DNA from: Inia geoffrensis
Taxonomy: Eukaryota > Chordata > Mammalia > Artiodactyla > Iniidae
Assembly (NCBI GenBank): GCA_036417435.1
Contig: CM070913.1
Span: 21,792,680-21,856,679, forward strand
Direction: 5' to 3'
Length of the DNA stretch: 64,000 nucleotides
Shown here: positions 23,320 to 34,649 of the stretch, piece after piece
Layout: each line of letters opens with the position of its first letter
How positions within the stretch are numbered: the first letter of the stretch is position 1
Program-made: the position numbers and the translations under genes
Notes under the pieces: generated by a model
What the model saw: the letters and a program-made list of their open reading frames with translations, nothing else
What the model was told of the DNA's origin: nothing
Databases searched by the model: none

Positions 23320-24015
23320 TAAAAAATGCCATTTTTTTTTTGGTAAGCAGATTGCAAGCTATTCTGTCATCATTTCCACAGAAACATGGTCTTCAAGTTC
23401 ACAACTGACATAATGTATATGTCAAATAAGATTTTGATGCTTCATCAAAGCTGGCATTCATGTAAATATGTAGGTTACCCTGATAATCAATGTGTCCTCT
23501 AACCTGTATTCAATGTCATCATAATTGTCAATTTCCAAAGCAAATTGAAAAAAATTATTATACCAATATACAGTAAGAAGTACTGTTTGCTAAATATAAT
23601 CAAGTGTTATTTGCTTCCAGAAACATTATGTAAAGACAAAAGAATAAGTACTATTTATTCTTGGGGTTCAGTGACAAGGGAGAAAGAAAGAACACATAGT
23701 CCTAGAGCTGGGAACTAAAAATCTAAGAGGCTCTTCTATTGCCTTGATGAATGGGCTTAAATAAGGCACTTTATTTTTCTATGCCTCAATTTTAACTTTT
23801 GGTCATAATAATGAGGCAGCTTTTTGATGTCTTCCAGGAAGCCTCCTGCTCACTAATGAACGTCTGGCAGTTACTTTCCAACTTAGGGTTTATTACATTT
23901 GAGCACTGTCTACAGACCTTTCAAAGAACAAACTGTGGACCTCAGTACTACCCTAAAAGAGATATAATGATAATATTCCATAAACTTGTACTAAAATAAA
24001 ACTTGCTATAAATTA
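23320..24015. other. Single-copy DNA, possible weak MIR near 23700-23800
   Basis: 'ggcactttatttttctatgc' followed by 'ctcaattttaac' around 23765-23800 hints at a MIR tail, but similarity is weak. Nothing else recognised. Confidence 0.3.
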
Positions 24016-24115
24016 CCACAAAATAATAACAGATAATCTTTATTGAATGCTTTTCATGTGCCAGCACTGTACCAAGCCCTCTCTGTGCATTAGCACATTT
24101 ATCCTTGTTTTTAGC
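24015..24115 (-). mobile_element. MIR-type SINE tail
   Basis: 'tttattgaatgcttttcatg' then 'tgccagcactgtaccaagcc' matches the common antisense MIR passage 'tttattgagcgcttactatg tgccaggcactgttctaagc'. Confidence 0.6.
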
Positions 24116-24600
24116 ATTAATGAAACTATATCACCGAAACCACATGGTCGATAAAATTCAATTTGACAATATGAATATAAATGTGATGGATTATGTTGTT
24201 TCGCTGAAACTAAACCTTTGATGTGGGGTTTAATCATGGGGGGAAAATGAAGCCTTAGTTTTAATTTAAACATGCTTTTGTGTTTTAACTTTAGTAATAT
24301 TAATACAGAGAATGTCTTTTTACGTACAACTAAACTGGCATTTGTAACGTCAAGGCTTTATTCGATAATTGAGGACAATCAAGTCTCATACTTAACGAAA
24401 ACTCTGATAATGAGCAATCCTCAAACATCAACTTTAATGGAATGTCACTTGATATGTCTGCAAAGCTGACTTGTCCACTTCGAAATAAGGTTAAGATGAT
24501 GATGTTATGAAAATCTGCATTAAATGGGTACCTAATCCAATGATGACTGGAGTCAGAAATGGAAAAATTCGCCCTCATATGCTTATGGCTCAGTGAAGAT
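24116..24600. promoter_or_regulatory. Candidate conserved non-coding element (CpG-retaining, AT-rich)
   Basis: About 480 bases contain no repeat signature yet keep nine CpGs in an AT-rich setting (for example 'ttacgtacaac', 'taacgtcaa', 'ttcgataat'). Neighbouring DNA of the same composition has almost none. Retained CpGs and TAAT-type homeodomain words suggest purifying selection. This is inference; no alignment was possible. Overlapping short frames on both strands are not coding by any sign I can see. Confidence 0.25.
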
Positions 24601-26100
24601 GAAATCCTGCTAGAGTTTCTTCAGTCTTTTTGAGTTCTCATGACAATATTATGGTATATTTCAAGACTCAATTCTTGCACTAGTTTTCTCCATTGGGACT
24701 TTTATGAAACCCGCATTTATATGGTGAGCTGCGCTGTCAGTTGACCTTCACCCAGAAGAAATGCATTTGTAAACATAAATGTAAATTCAAGTACTGGAAT
24801 AACTAAATAAAATTCAAAATTTCTCAAAGAAATTGTGGATGTCAAGGTTTCTTAGACTTTAGTTTGAGAAATATAGTGTACACCATTCACTTGGCATTCT
24901 AACATATTCTGCCTGATGCTATTATTTAACCTTTTATGTATATTTCCACCTCTTATTTTGCGTGGAATTAATCTACACATCTTTTGAAAAATACAAGAGA
25001 GCATTTGAAACCTTTTAAAAATACATCTATAATTATTTTTAGAATAACTTGGCTTAAAATCACGCCAACTTTTGAAGTGTTAATGTATTTTTCAGAATAC
25101 ACTGGTGAAGAGGGGGGCAGCTAATTACTTAATCACAATGCTAGGTGGTTTCCAAGGCAGCATCTCTGTACCCAGTTACCTTTTGATGTCATATAGGCCT
25201 GATTTTCCATGAAATATTTTTGTTCTCAAGATATGTGCTTGTAATGGTTGGTTTTTTAAATATATATTTAGTGAAACCACAATTATAAAAGGTTAATTTT
25301 GTGATGGGCAACAGATAAAGAAATAGAAAAGGACTATTCACCTGAATCATATTTTTAATATAATTTTGTCATTCTTCTCATGGTCTCACATTTTCCCTCC
25401 ATCATCTTCTCTCTATTCAAGAAATTAAGCCTTTTTGTTCTCCTTATCTCAAGGTAGGAGGTGATACATCAGAAAGAAAAAAAAAAAAGGGTAAATCAGA
25501 AAGCAAAAAAAAAAAAAAAAAAGGATACACACTCTTGCTTCATGTTTTGAAAGCTATGAGGGATGGTGAGGCACAGAGAAAACATCTGAGAAGAGCTATA
25601 CTATCTCTCAATACCTGCACGGCATACACAACACACACACACAGATGTGCACGCACACACATACGCTTCTCTCTCTCTCAAATAGAAAAAAGAAATCACC
25701 AGGTAGGAAAAGCCTTCTAGAAGATAGAAGAGTATATTAATAATAAGTATGTGTGACCACTGTTTGGGTGGCTTCCCACAAAGAAGCCTGCAGAGGCTGA
25801 AGAGGTGAAGACTAAGGTATGTGGTCCCTGAGAGCCCAGGTACCAGCCCTCTGCTTCCAGAGTAGACCTCTGAGGAGGCAGCAAGTCATAAGAAGGAAAT
25901 GGTTACATGGTGGGTTTTGACTAGTGGGACCCCAGGGCCATAGACTAAGCCATTCTTGCCCATCTGCTTGCTTCAGAGTGGTGTCATTCCTATGTCTCTG
26001 ACTCTGGCACAGAAAGAGTGCCAAGAAATCTTTTGTTAAGGGTGCAGGCAAATAAGAAAAAGGATCCTCTCCATAAAAGCAACCTGCATGAACAGAGAAC
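24600..26100. other. Single-copy DNA with A-runs and a CA tract
   Basis: Two similar segments 'atcagaaag' plus A-runs lie at 25468 and 25496, a small duplication. A short (CA)n is at 25628-25665, followed by a (CT)n. Nothing else recognised. Confidence 0.5.
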
Positions 26101-28990
26101 TAGGGATCATATAAAGTAATAAACTCCTGTTATGCCTTCTTGAGGAATTGACCCTGTTATTATAACGAAATAACTATCTTTATCCCTTGTAATATTCTTT
26201 ACTCTAAAATCTATTTTCTTTTTATAAGTAAAAGTCTAGCTTTCTTTTGACAAGTCTTAGCATGGTGTATCATTTTCCAACCTTTTACTGTTACCTTACA
26301 TTTAAAGTGACTTCTTTTTAAACAGCATATAGTTGGGTCATTTTTTTAATCCAATTTTACAATCTCTACATTTTAACTGAGGTATTTTGACCATTTAAAT
26401 TTAATATAATCATTTATATGGTTGAGTTTAAATCTATCACCTTGTCATTTGTTTTCAGTTTATCCCATTTGTTTTTTGTTCCCCTTTCCCTTTTTTCTTT
26501 TTTTTTTTTTTTTTGACTTCTTATGGTTTAACAGTATTTTTATGATTTCATTGTTATCTCCTTTTTTGGCTTATTAGCTATAACTCTTTGCTTTGTTATT
26601 TTAGTGGTTGCTTTAGGGTTTATAGGATACATTTTTAACTTACCAAGTGATGTTACACAACTTCATGTATTCAAGTGATATTATACCACTTCATATACAG
26701 AACTAGAGCTTTACAATAGTATCCTGCTATTCTTCCCCTCTCAAATTTTGTGCCATTATTGTCATATATTTTAGTTTAATACTACCCACACTTAATTGTT
26801 ATTATTTTTCTTTAAACAGTCAGTTATGCTTTCAAGTAATTTAAATATTAATTAAAACATATATTCACCATAGATTCCACTTCCAGTCCTCTCCATTCTT
26901 TTGTTTAAATCCATATTTCCATCTGGTATCATTTTCCTTCTGTGTGAAGGACTTTCTTTAACATTGCTTTTAGTGCAACAATTCTTTCACCTTTTATATG
27001 TTTAAAATGTCTTTAGTTTGCCTTGGATTTTGAAAGACACTCTTATTCAGTATAAAAATCTATGCTGACAATTTTTTTCTTTCAGTTCTTTAAAATTTTC
27101 ACTTCATTATCTTTTAACTTGCACTGTTTTAGGTGAGAAATTTGCTGTCATTCTTATCTTTGTTCCTAAGTATGTGATGTTTTTTTCTCCCCCTTTGTCT
27201 GCATTTAAGATTTTCTCATTATCACTGTTTTTGAACAATCTTATTATGATGTGCCTTGATGTCGTTTTCTCTACATTTCTTGTGCTTGAGGTTCATTGAG
27301 TCTCTTAGATCTTTACAATTACAGTCTTCATCAAATTTGGAAAAATATCAGCTGTTATTTCTTCAAATATTTTTGCCCCTCCCTTCATTTGGGGGACTCT
27401 ATTTAAACATATATTAGCCCACTTAAAATTGTTCCATAGTTTGGGACTTCGCTGGTGGCACAGGGGTTAAGAATCTGCCAGCCAATGCAGGGGACACAGG
27501 TTTGAGCCCTGGTCTGGGAAGACCCCACATGCTACGGAGCAACTAAGCCCGTGCACTGCAGCTACTGAGCCTGTGCTCTAGACCCCGCGAGCCACAACTA
27601 CTGAGCCCACATGCCACAACTACTGAAGCCCACGTGCCTAGAGCCCACAACAAGAGAAGCCACCACAATGAGAAGCCCATGTACCACAATGAAGAGCGGC
27701 CACTGCTCACTGCCAGCTAGAGAAAGCCCACAAGCAGCAACGAAGACCCAACACAGCCAAAAATAAATAAATAAATAAATTTATATATATAATAAAAGGG
27801 TTGGATGTGGTTGCCTCTCAGGAATGAGAATTAGGGATGGGGAGGGGTAGAGCAAGAAACTGCTTTCCAAAGAAAAAATTGTTTTGTAGTTCACTGATGC
27901 TCTGTTAGTTAATTTCTTAAAATTTTCTTTTTGTGTTTTATTTAAATAATTTCTGTGACTGTGTCTTCAAATTCACGAATCTTTTTTCTGCAATGTCTAA
28001 TCCTTGTATTTTTCACGTCAGACATTTTAGTGTGTATGTCTGAATGGCCATCTAATTTTTTGCTATATAACTTTGTAAACATATAGAGTACAGTTGTAAT
28101 AACTATTTTATTGTCCTTGTCATCTAATTCTTATGTCCTTTTTAAATTAATTAATTTTTTCTCATCATCAGCGATTGTGTTTTCCTCCTTTTTTCGATTA
28201 GATGCCTAGTAATTTTTGATTAGATGCCAGATTAATTTTACTTTTGGAGGTACTGAATGTTTTTTTATTTCTATACATACTCTTGAGTTTTGTTCTGTGA
28301 CATAGTTAAGTTACTTGCAAACAGTTTCACCCTTTACAGTCTTACTTTAAAGGTTTGCTAGGCAAGGTTATAGCAGTACTCATGCTAGGGCTAACTGTTC
28401 CTCCCTAGTGAGACAAGATCCTTCTCCTCCTAATGCCCTGTGAATCATGGGATTCTCTGTTTGGCTGATGGAAACAGGTAGTATTTTCAACTCTGTGTGA
28501 CTGTGAGGCATTTGTATCTCTAATCATTTCAGGTGAGTTTTACCCCAGCCTTGAATAGTTTCCTCACGTACATATCTAATCAGCACTCAGCTAAATATTT
28601 GAGGGGCCCCTCAGTAAATCTATGGGGTTCCTTCTCTGCTCAGCTCTCCACTCTGCCATGCTCCTCCCTGTATAATCCAGCTCTCGTGATCTTGTCAGTC
28701 TCTCAGCTCTGCCTCCTCAACTCAGGGATTCTGCTAGGTTCTGCCTGGGTTCCCCTGCCTGCACTGCAACCTAGAAATTCTCTCAGGGTGGTAAATCTGG
28801 GGGCAATTCTATAGCTGCTTTAATTAAGTTGTTTTAAACTTTCTCTCATAACTTGCTGTCCAGTGTCTTGAAAACCATTGTTTCACACATCTTGCTAGGT
28901 GTTTTGTGTTTTTTGCTTGTTTGTTTGGTTTTGGTGGTTTCAGGCAGGAAGGTAAACCTGGTCCCTGCCTGGTTCCACCTTGGCCAGAAG
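26100..28990 (-). mobile_element. Old L1M LINE, ORF2 start, ORF1 and 5' UTR, split by a SINE
   Basis: The plus strand reads the antisense of L1: 'ctctaaaatctattttcttt', 'aacagcatatagttgggtca' (26325), 'catttaaatttaatataatc', then the ORF1 region ('gtgaggaatttgctgtcatt'-like at 27133, 'tatgatgtgccttgatgtcg' at 27245) and the 5' UTR ('cagcactcagctaaatattt' at 28580, 'ccagtgtcttgaaaaccatt' at 28860, 'tggccagaagcagaaacc' at 28981). All frames are broken. The 3' half of ORF2 is missing, an unusual truncation for an L1 and probably a later deletion. Interrupted at 27443-27875. Confidence 0.75.
27443..27875 (+). mobile_element. Long CHR-type SINE plus about 80 bp of co-inserted 3' flank
   Basis: The SINE starts 'gggacttcgctggtggcaca' at 27443, has the long body and an (AAAT)n/TA tail ending near 27797. 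The host L1 does not resume there. Another 78 bases of L1-3'-UTR-like sequence follow ('tggttgcctctcaggaatga'), ending in an A-rich stretch. Only then does the L1 continue. The flanks 'aaaattgttccatagtt' (27425-27441) and 'aaaattgttttgtagtt' (27875-27891) match in 14 of 17 positions, all differences transitions, consistent with one old TSD around the whole unit. Confidence 0.8.
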
Positions 28991-29474
28991 CAGAAACCTT
29001 GTTATCTATCAATTTGCCTCTTCCCACCCCCCCACCCCCACAACACCTATAACTGATTTTCTATGAGGTAACTTGAGAGTTCTGGTCCTTAACACATCTC
29101 CAAAATAATGGCGTGGACATTCCCGTTCACCACTGAGTCTGCAAGGTGACCCAAGTGAATGGCAGTGCTGTAACCATATGAGCATTTTCTTTGTTTAACT
29201 GACAGAGGAAAATATAAAGTCACAGATGAGCTTCCACAGAATATCACGTTTCCAGGTGTACTGGAGTAAAAGATTATTGATTCAAAGCCCTCTAATTGAC
29301 AAGAGAAATCATGCAAATGATAATAGAATAAGTTTATATTTACTCAGCTGATTCTGTATTCGTTTAAAAAAGTAGACAGTGTAAAGGATGGCAACAAGAA
29401 AACATTTACAGTATTTAAAAGGAAAACTGCTTTTAACTTAAGCAGATATTTATGAACAAAAGCTTTGATCATTT
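28990..29474. other. Single-copy DNA; C-rich run near 29022-29039
   Basis: A short C/A run ('cccacccccccacccccac') is the only notable item. Confidence 0.5.
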
Positions 29475-29489
29475 AAAATGAGCATTGTC

Positions 29490-29693
29490 AGGGCTTCCCT
29501 GGTGGCGCAGTAGTTGGGAGTCCGCCTGCCGATGCAGGGGACACGGGTTCGTGCCCTGGTCTGGGAAGATCTCACATGCCGCGGAGCGACTGGGCCCGTG
29601 AGCCATGGCCGCTGAGCCTGCGCGTCCGGAGCCTGTGCTCCGCAACGGGAGAGGCCACAGCAGTGAGAGGCCCACATACAGAAAAAAAAAAAA
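29490..29693 (+). mobile_element. CHR-type SINE with perfect 15-bp TSD
   Basis: Starts 'gggcttccctggtggcgcag', A-box-like 'tggcgcagtag', B-box-like 'gggttcgtgccc', ends in poly(A) at 29682-29697. The TSD 'aaaatgagcattgtc' is perfect at 29475-29489 and 29694-29708. Low divergence from other copies points to a young insertion. Confidence 0.98.
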
Positions 29694-29708
29694 AAAATGA
29701 GCATTGTC

Positions 29709-30182
29709 TATTTATTTAAAGAAATTACTTAAGATCTCTATCAAGTAGTTAAATGAGTGAGATTTTTTTAAAAGCCTCCTTGAGTTATTGTCTCATCACT
29801 AGTTTTCCACAAATTCATTTAGGTACCACATCAAACCCAGATAAGAACCCCTACATGGCAGATGGTACCTTTCTCTTTTATACCTTAAAGTGACAAATCT
29901 TCTTTTCCATTAAATATATTCTCCAATTTAGCCTGCTTTTCTTTTTTAGGTCTAAATTATATATTGATAAATGAGCAGAGTTTTTAAATAAATGAAATAT
30001 TTTGGTGTGAATATACCAATACTCTTATATTTATAAAATGTTAAGTTTTCAGAAAAGAAAACCTTCCCTGAGGCCAACGTGGCCATCCTTGTTTGCCAAG
30101 ACAGCACCCTCTGCCTCACGTTTTAGTCTTTCAGCAGAAAGAAGAAGATTATAAATTGGGCAAACTTACCCTCAAGCCAAAG
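29709..30182. other. Single-copy DNA, no feature seen
   Basis: AT-rich, no repeat or exon recognised. Confidence 0.4.
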
Positions 30183-30195
30183 TCTACCTATCTTT

Positions 30196-30395
30196 TTTTT
30201 TTGTGGTATGCGGGCCTCTCACTGTTGTGGCCTCTCCCGTTGCGGGGCACAGGCTCCGGACGTGCAGGCTCAGCGGCCATGGCTCACGGGCCCAGCCGCT
30301 CCGCGGCATGTGGGATCTTCCCAGACCGGGGCACGAACCCGTGTCCCCTGCATTGGCAGGCGGACTCTCAACCACTGTGCCACCGGGGAAGCCCA
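30196..30395 (-). mobile_element. CHR-type SINE with perfect 13-bp TSD
   Basis: The reverse complement starts 'gggcttccccggtggcacag' and ends in the T-run 30192-30202. The TSD 'tctacctatcttt' is at 30183-30195 and 30396-30408. It is inverted relative to the SINE at 29490, 500 bp away. Confidence 0.98.
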
Positions 30396-30408
30396 TCTAC
30401 CTATCTTT

Positions 30409-31185
30409 AAAAAGAGAGTGAGAGAGGTGGCTTTCACAAACATATTTCAGTTTGCTTTAATTTATTAAACTCTTATGAGGAAATTTCATACATTTTTATT
30501 ACCTCTCTACAGTGACCTAAATACTGCTTTTCTCTGCCTTTCAGGAATCCATGAGGATTTACCCTGTTTCCTGTTGGGAGTCTGGAGGAGAGAGAAGTAG
30601 AGACTGGAATAAGAAAGGGCTTCAACAGGTATCAAGTACCAAAAATGGGACTTGAATCATACATAGCATTTCAGGGGTGGTGCCAAAGGGGACAGTCAGA
30701 ACACAAGTTGAGAGACAAGAAAGAAGAGGAAGGATTTAGAAAAGAGTGAGTAGTGATTCGGCTAAAGCATCAGGTTTACATGGAAGAATGACGGCCACTA
30801 ATACTAGAAAGGGATATTTGACTTCACTATAAAAGGGCTTCAATACTAAGCTGAGACAGTTGATGTTAATTTAGCCACCAGTAGTGATTGTTAGACCTTT
30901 CTGAGTCAAGAAATGATAAGAACCACCAAAGGGAAACCAGTTCATATCTCACTGTACTTCCTTCCTGTCTTTTTTTCTACACTGACTGGGTATTTGTTTT
31001 TGAACTTTCATGGTTGTGATAATACCATATATTCTGAATTATTTTATAATACAACTCTGTACTATTTTAAAAGCTTCATAGCACTCTAAATCAATGTACC
31101 CCAGTTTATTCAAGTGTTTTCCTATTTTCAGACATTTCGTAGGTTTACATTTCTTCACAAAAACAAGATAGGCAAGATACTGATC
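30409..31185. other. Single-copy DNA, no feature seen
   Basis: No gene recognised. Traces of old repeat sequence are possible but not assignable. Confidence 0.35.
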
Positions 31186-31275
31186 ATTGTTGCAGCTGGA
31201 TGATGAGCATGTGGGTTCATTCACTGATTTCAGTTTTGTGTATGTTAAAATTTTCCACTCTAAAAGGTTTCAATG
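31186..31275 (+). mobile_element. L1M 3'-end remnant
   Basis: 'ttgcagctggatgatgagca' then 'gtgggttcattcactgattt' and 'ttttgtgtatgttaaaattt' follow the end of an old L1 3' UTR ('gctgggtgatgggtacatgg...gtatgtttgaaattttcc'). Confidence 0.5.
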
Positions 31276-31439
31276 TTTTCACTATGATAAATAATGCTAT
31301 AATTACAAAAAAGCAAAAAAAGAAAGAAATGATACGAAAGGGATGTGCTTTAGGATTCATCTGGAAGCAGTGGTTGACCAAGTGGTGGGTAGAATGAGAA
31401 GGAGAACGGGGCCCTAAAGATCAGAAAAGAGGTGATGGT

Positions 31440-31625
31440 TCCCTAAATCTTCATGGCCTTTAACGGTTTACCATGTCCTTTCACATACAGAGTCTTATTT
31501 GATCCTTACAATAACTCTATGATGTAAGCAGGAAAGGTATTCTATTTTAGAGATAAAATCAAGGCTCAGTTCAGATCCTCTGATTTATGCCAGTGTATTT
31601 TTCACTGTACCATGATGGTCTTTGA
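31440..31625 (-). mobile_element. MIR SINE
   Basis: 'gatccttacaataactctat', 'gatgtaagcaggaaaggtat', 'gagataaaatcaaggctcag' reads the antisense MIR core and its upstream part, diverged but collinear. Confidence 0.65.
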
Positions 31626-31794
31626 CAATTTGGAGATCAACTCTACAACTGTGGGCCTTTAAACGGGGCTCAGCCTTGGAGATTCTTGGGAGTTCTTTCA
31701 AGGGCTGCAGTTGTAGGCTCAAGGCAGTTCAGCCACTTCTTACCATAGCTGCTTTTCTTACATAACGGACTTTCGTATGAGATTTCCTTTGATA

Positions 31795-32045
31795 AAGGAG
31801 TTCTGCGGGGGAGGATGGATTGGGAGATTGGGATTGACATACATACACTCCTATGTATAAAATACGTAAATAATGAGAACAGACTGTATAGCTCAGGGAA
31901 CTCTGCTCAGTGCTCTGTGGTGACCTAAATGGGAGAGAAATCCGAGGAAGAGGGGATATATGTATATGTGTGGCTAATTCACATTGTGGTACAGCAGAAA
32001 CTTAACACAACATTGTGAAGCAACTATACACCAATACAAAAAGGG
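31795..32045 (+). mobile_element. L1 3'-UTR fragment (cetartiodactyl type)
   Basis: 'gactgtatagctcagggaac' (31883), 'tatgtatatgtgtggctaat' (31959), 'caacattgtgaagcaactat' (32008) and 'acaccaatacaaaaagg' form the standard cetartiodactyl L1 3' end. Strong 5' truncation; TSD not clear. Confidence 0.85.
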
Positions 32046-33890
32046 GGGTTCTAGAGGCCAGCAAATAAATCAAATAAAAGACAAGTTAAAAATTGCCAAC
32101 CTACAGAACTTTGCACTTAATTAACTATGAGGTGTGACGGAGAGAGGGAAATCAAGTCTTACCTTGTAATATTTGTGCCTGGATACTAGGAACAATGGTA
32201 GCAGCGGCAATAGAAGTAAGGAAGGCAGAGGAGTGGCTTGGGCAGGCAAATATGATCATTTTGATTTTGGTTAAAGATAAAGACATCATTGAAGCACCCT
32301 GCAGGATCTGGAGGATAATGAAGACCTAATTTCTACTGACAAAGATCTGACATTTTAATAAAAGACTTTAGTAATTGATGCTTAACAGTTAAACTGAAAT
32401 GAATATCTCGGTCAATAATTACTTCTAAGAGAGGAACTAGTATAAACTGGAGTAGTCAGAGAATTCTTCATGGAAAGTTTGGAATTGAGCTAGACCATAC
32501 ACTATGTTTGGATGGTTGATAGAGGATTTGGGTCAGTAGAGTTGGGCACTTACATAATTTGCCAACTCTGCATGGCATTCATTTGGTAAAAGGTAATGCT
32601 TTATAATTTTGTAAATGTGTTAGGATGAATTCATTGTCTGCCATTAGCATAGGAAAACGTAGAGTGAGATTGTTCCAAATCCCAGAGGACCACCTGTAGA
32701 CCCAGAGCAATCAAATAATGAAAACTGGATGTGAGACGGTATTGATGACAGCAGCTAAATCAGCACTCAGGAGCCGATCATGGGCTCTTCCATCATGTCA
32801 AATGATGAGGTTGACTCTAGGTCAGATCAGACCATAGGATGTAAACATCCAGCTTCATGGATGTTTCTACAGTATCACTAAAAGGATCGATAGGAATTAA
32901 CCTTATTCAGGAAGAGGCAGCAAGGAAAGTAGCAACAGGTACCACCAAGAAGAGGAGACCTAAAAGCAGAAGCCTAAAGTCATGATGATTTCCTATCTCT
33001 TCTTACTTCCATGTGGCAAATGAAAAATGGCTTTGTCTGCAGGATCTGTATCTACTGGGCCTGGCTGGGAATTCTTTTCAAGGCAGTTCTTTGTGTAGGA
33101 TTTCAAATGTCCTGCTGCTCATAGGACACCATGTAAAAAGACCTGGAGAAAATAGCAAAAATACAAATATGCCCACCAAACAAAACTTTGCCTCCTGAAA
33201 GCATTTCATCCTAGTATTCAGCCTGAACAAAGAACCCTAAGACATTCCCTTTTCCATTGTTCTGAAAGACTGTAAAAAGTTTTCTCAATGTAATTTTTAT
33301 CACCTTTCTTTTCCTCCTTTATTTTTTTACCATTTATGAACATATGTGTTTTTTATGATATGCACAACATGCTTGTGTCACAAGATTCAAATTTAATTTC
33401 CTGCAATTACTGCACAATATGCATGGCAAAAAATGATATAAAAATGACAGAAAATAATGAACAGTTGCTCCATTTCTGCTAAGTTAACTTCTGGAAATAA
33501 AACTGAAGCATACCCAAGTCGAAGCTTTTGATTGTCCCCAGTCCATGTTGTTTAGAGGCATTGGTAAAAATCGTTAGAAATTTTCAAATCTTCTGATAGT
33601 AGCAGGATTTGGTTTACTGGGAAATTATCATCCTGCACATCCAGAGATTTAAGAGAGGTTGTAACTTCCCTCTAACTGCTCAGGAAATGTGGAGGTAGGA
33701 TGGTTAGCTGGTGGTTTATCAACAATGTTTTGCACCTTCTAATTTGGAGTCAAATATGCTTGAGCTAATTTATTCATGTCATTATGTATCTCATTTCTTA
33801 CAGGTAGCAATAATGAACTTGTAGACAAAAGCTTATTTATAACAGAGGTGGAAGAGAAATCCTTCCTCCTGCTGTTTCTGTGGAGACACT
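32046..33890. other. Single-copy DNA, no feature seen
   Basis: No exon, RNA gene or repeat family recognised with confidence in about 1.8 kb. Confidence 0.35.
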
Positions 33891-33894
33891 AAAG

Positions 33895-34150
33895 CACTGT
33901 GATTACAAACTCTAAATCTGGGGCCATCAGACCTGGTTTAAAGTCCTTATCTACTACTTGGAAACTGTGACTCTAGGACAAGATTTTTAACCATTCTAAG
34001 CCTCAATATCCCCATCACTAAAATGGACATTTGAAAAGTTTTTACCTCATAGGGATGCTGGAGATTAAATCAGATAATGCATATAATGTGCCTGGTATAA
34101 TAATGTACAATAATATAATAAGCACTTGATACCCATTAGTTATTGTCATA
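33895..34150 (+). mobile_element. MIR SINE
   Basis: 'ggccatcagacctggtttaa', 'ctacttggaaactgtgactc', 'aagcctcaatatccccatca', then 'gataatgcatataatgtgcc' follow the sense MIR consensus across most of its length. Confidence 0.7.
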
Positions 34151-34437
34151 AGGATGATGATGCCTCCCACAAGAACAAAGGTGAGTGACCAAGGCCTTCT
34201 CCCATGAAGAAAATAATAGCTACAGTGGATTGAGATAGATGTCGGAGTACAGTGATTTCTGCTGCATGAGTGACACCTCCCACCTGTGTTTATTTGCTTA
34301 GTTCTAATTCAGGAATCCAAAAGAGGGACAAAATATGTTTTTGTCTTACTAGGTGTAATTTTCATGAAATGTCATCCCTGAATTGGCTTAACTTCTCCCA
34401 AATGTTCATGACTGGAAGAAAATTCTTAAGTAAATAG

Positions 34438-34506
34438 TAAAAGAAAGAAAGGAAGAAAGGAAGGAGAGAGGGAAGGAAGAGGGAGAGAGACAGAGAGAGA
34501 GAGAAT
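34438..34506. repeat. Purine-rich simple repeat (GAAA/GGAA/GA)n
   Basis: About 68 bases of almost pure A/G with gaaag, ggaag and gaga units. An open frame rich in Leu/Ser/Phe on the minus strand is caused by it. Confidence 0.9.
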
Positions 34507-34649
34507 TGCAAAAGATGACTGACTTTAAAGATAAATTCTTTGAGGGGGAAAAAAAAAAGATTAACCAACATCATCTCCTGCTAAATAAGGTACATGGACA
34601 TCCATCATGTTGGCATTTGATGGCCTACAGTTCTGCAAGAATGAGCCAT

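Noticed and set aside
27745..27795. Regularly spaced short repeats that could suggest an array
   Set aside because: (AAAT)n tail of a SINE. No CRISPR-like direct repeats with unique spacers exist anywhere in the window.
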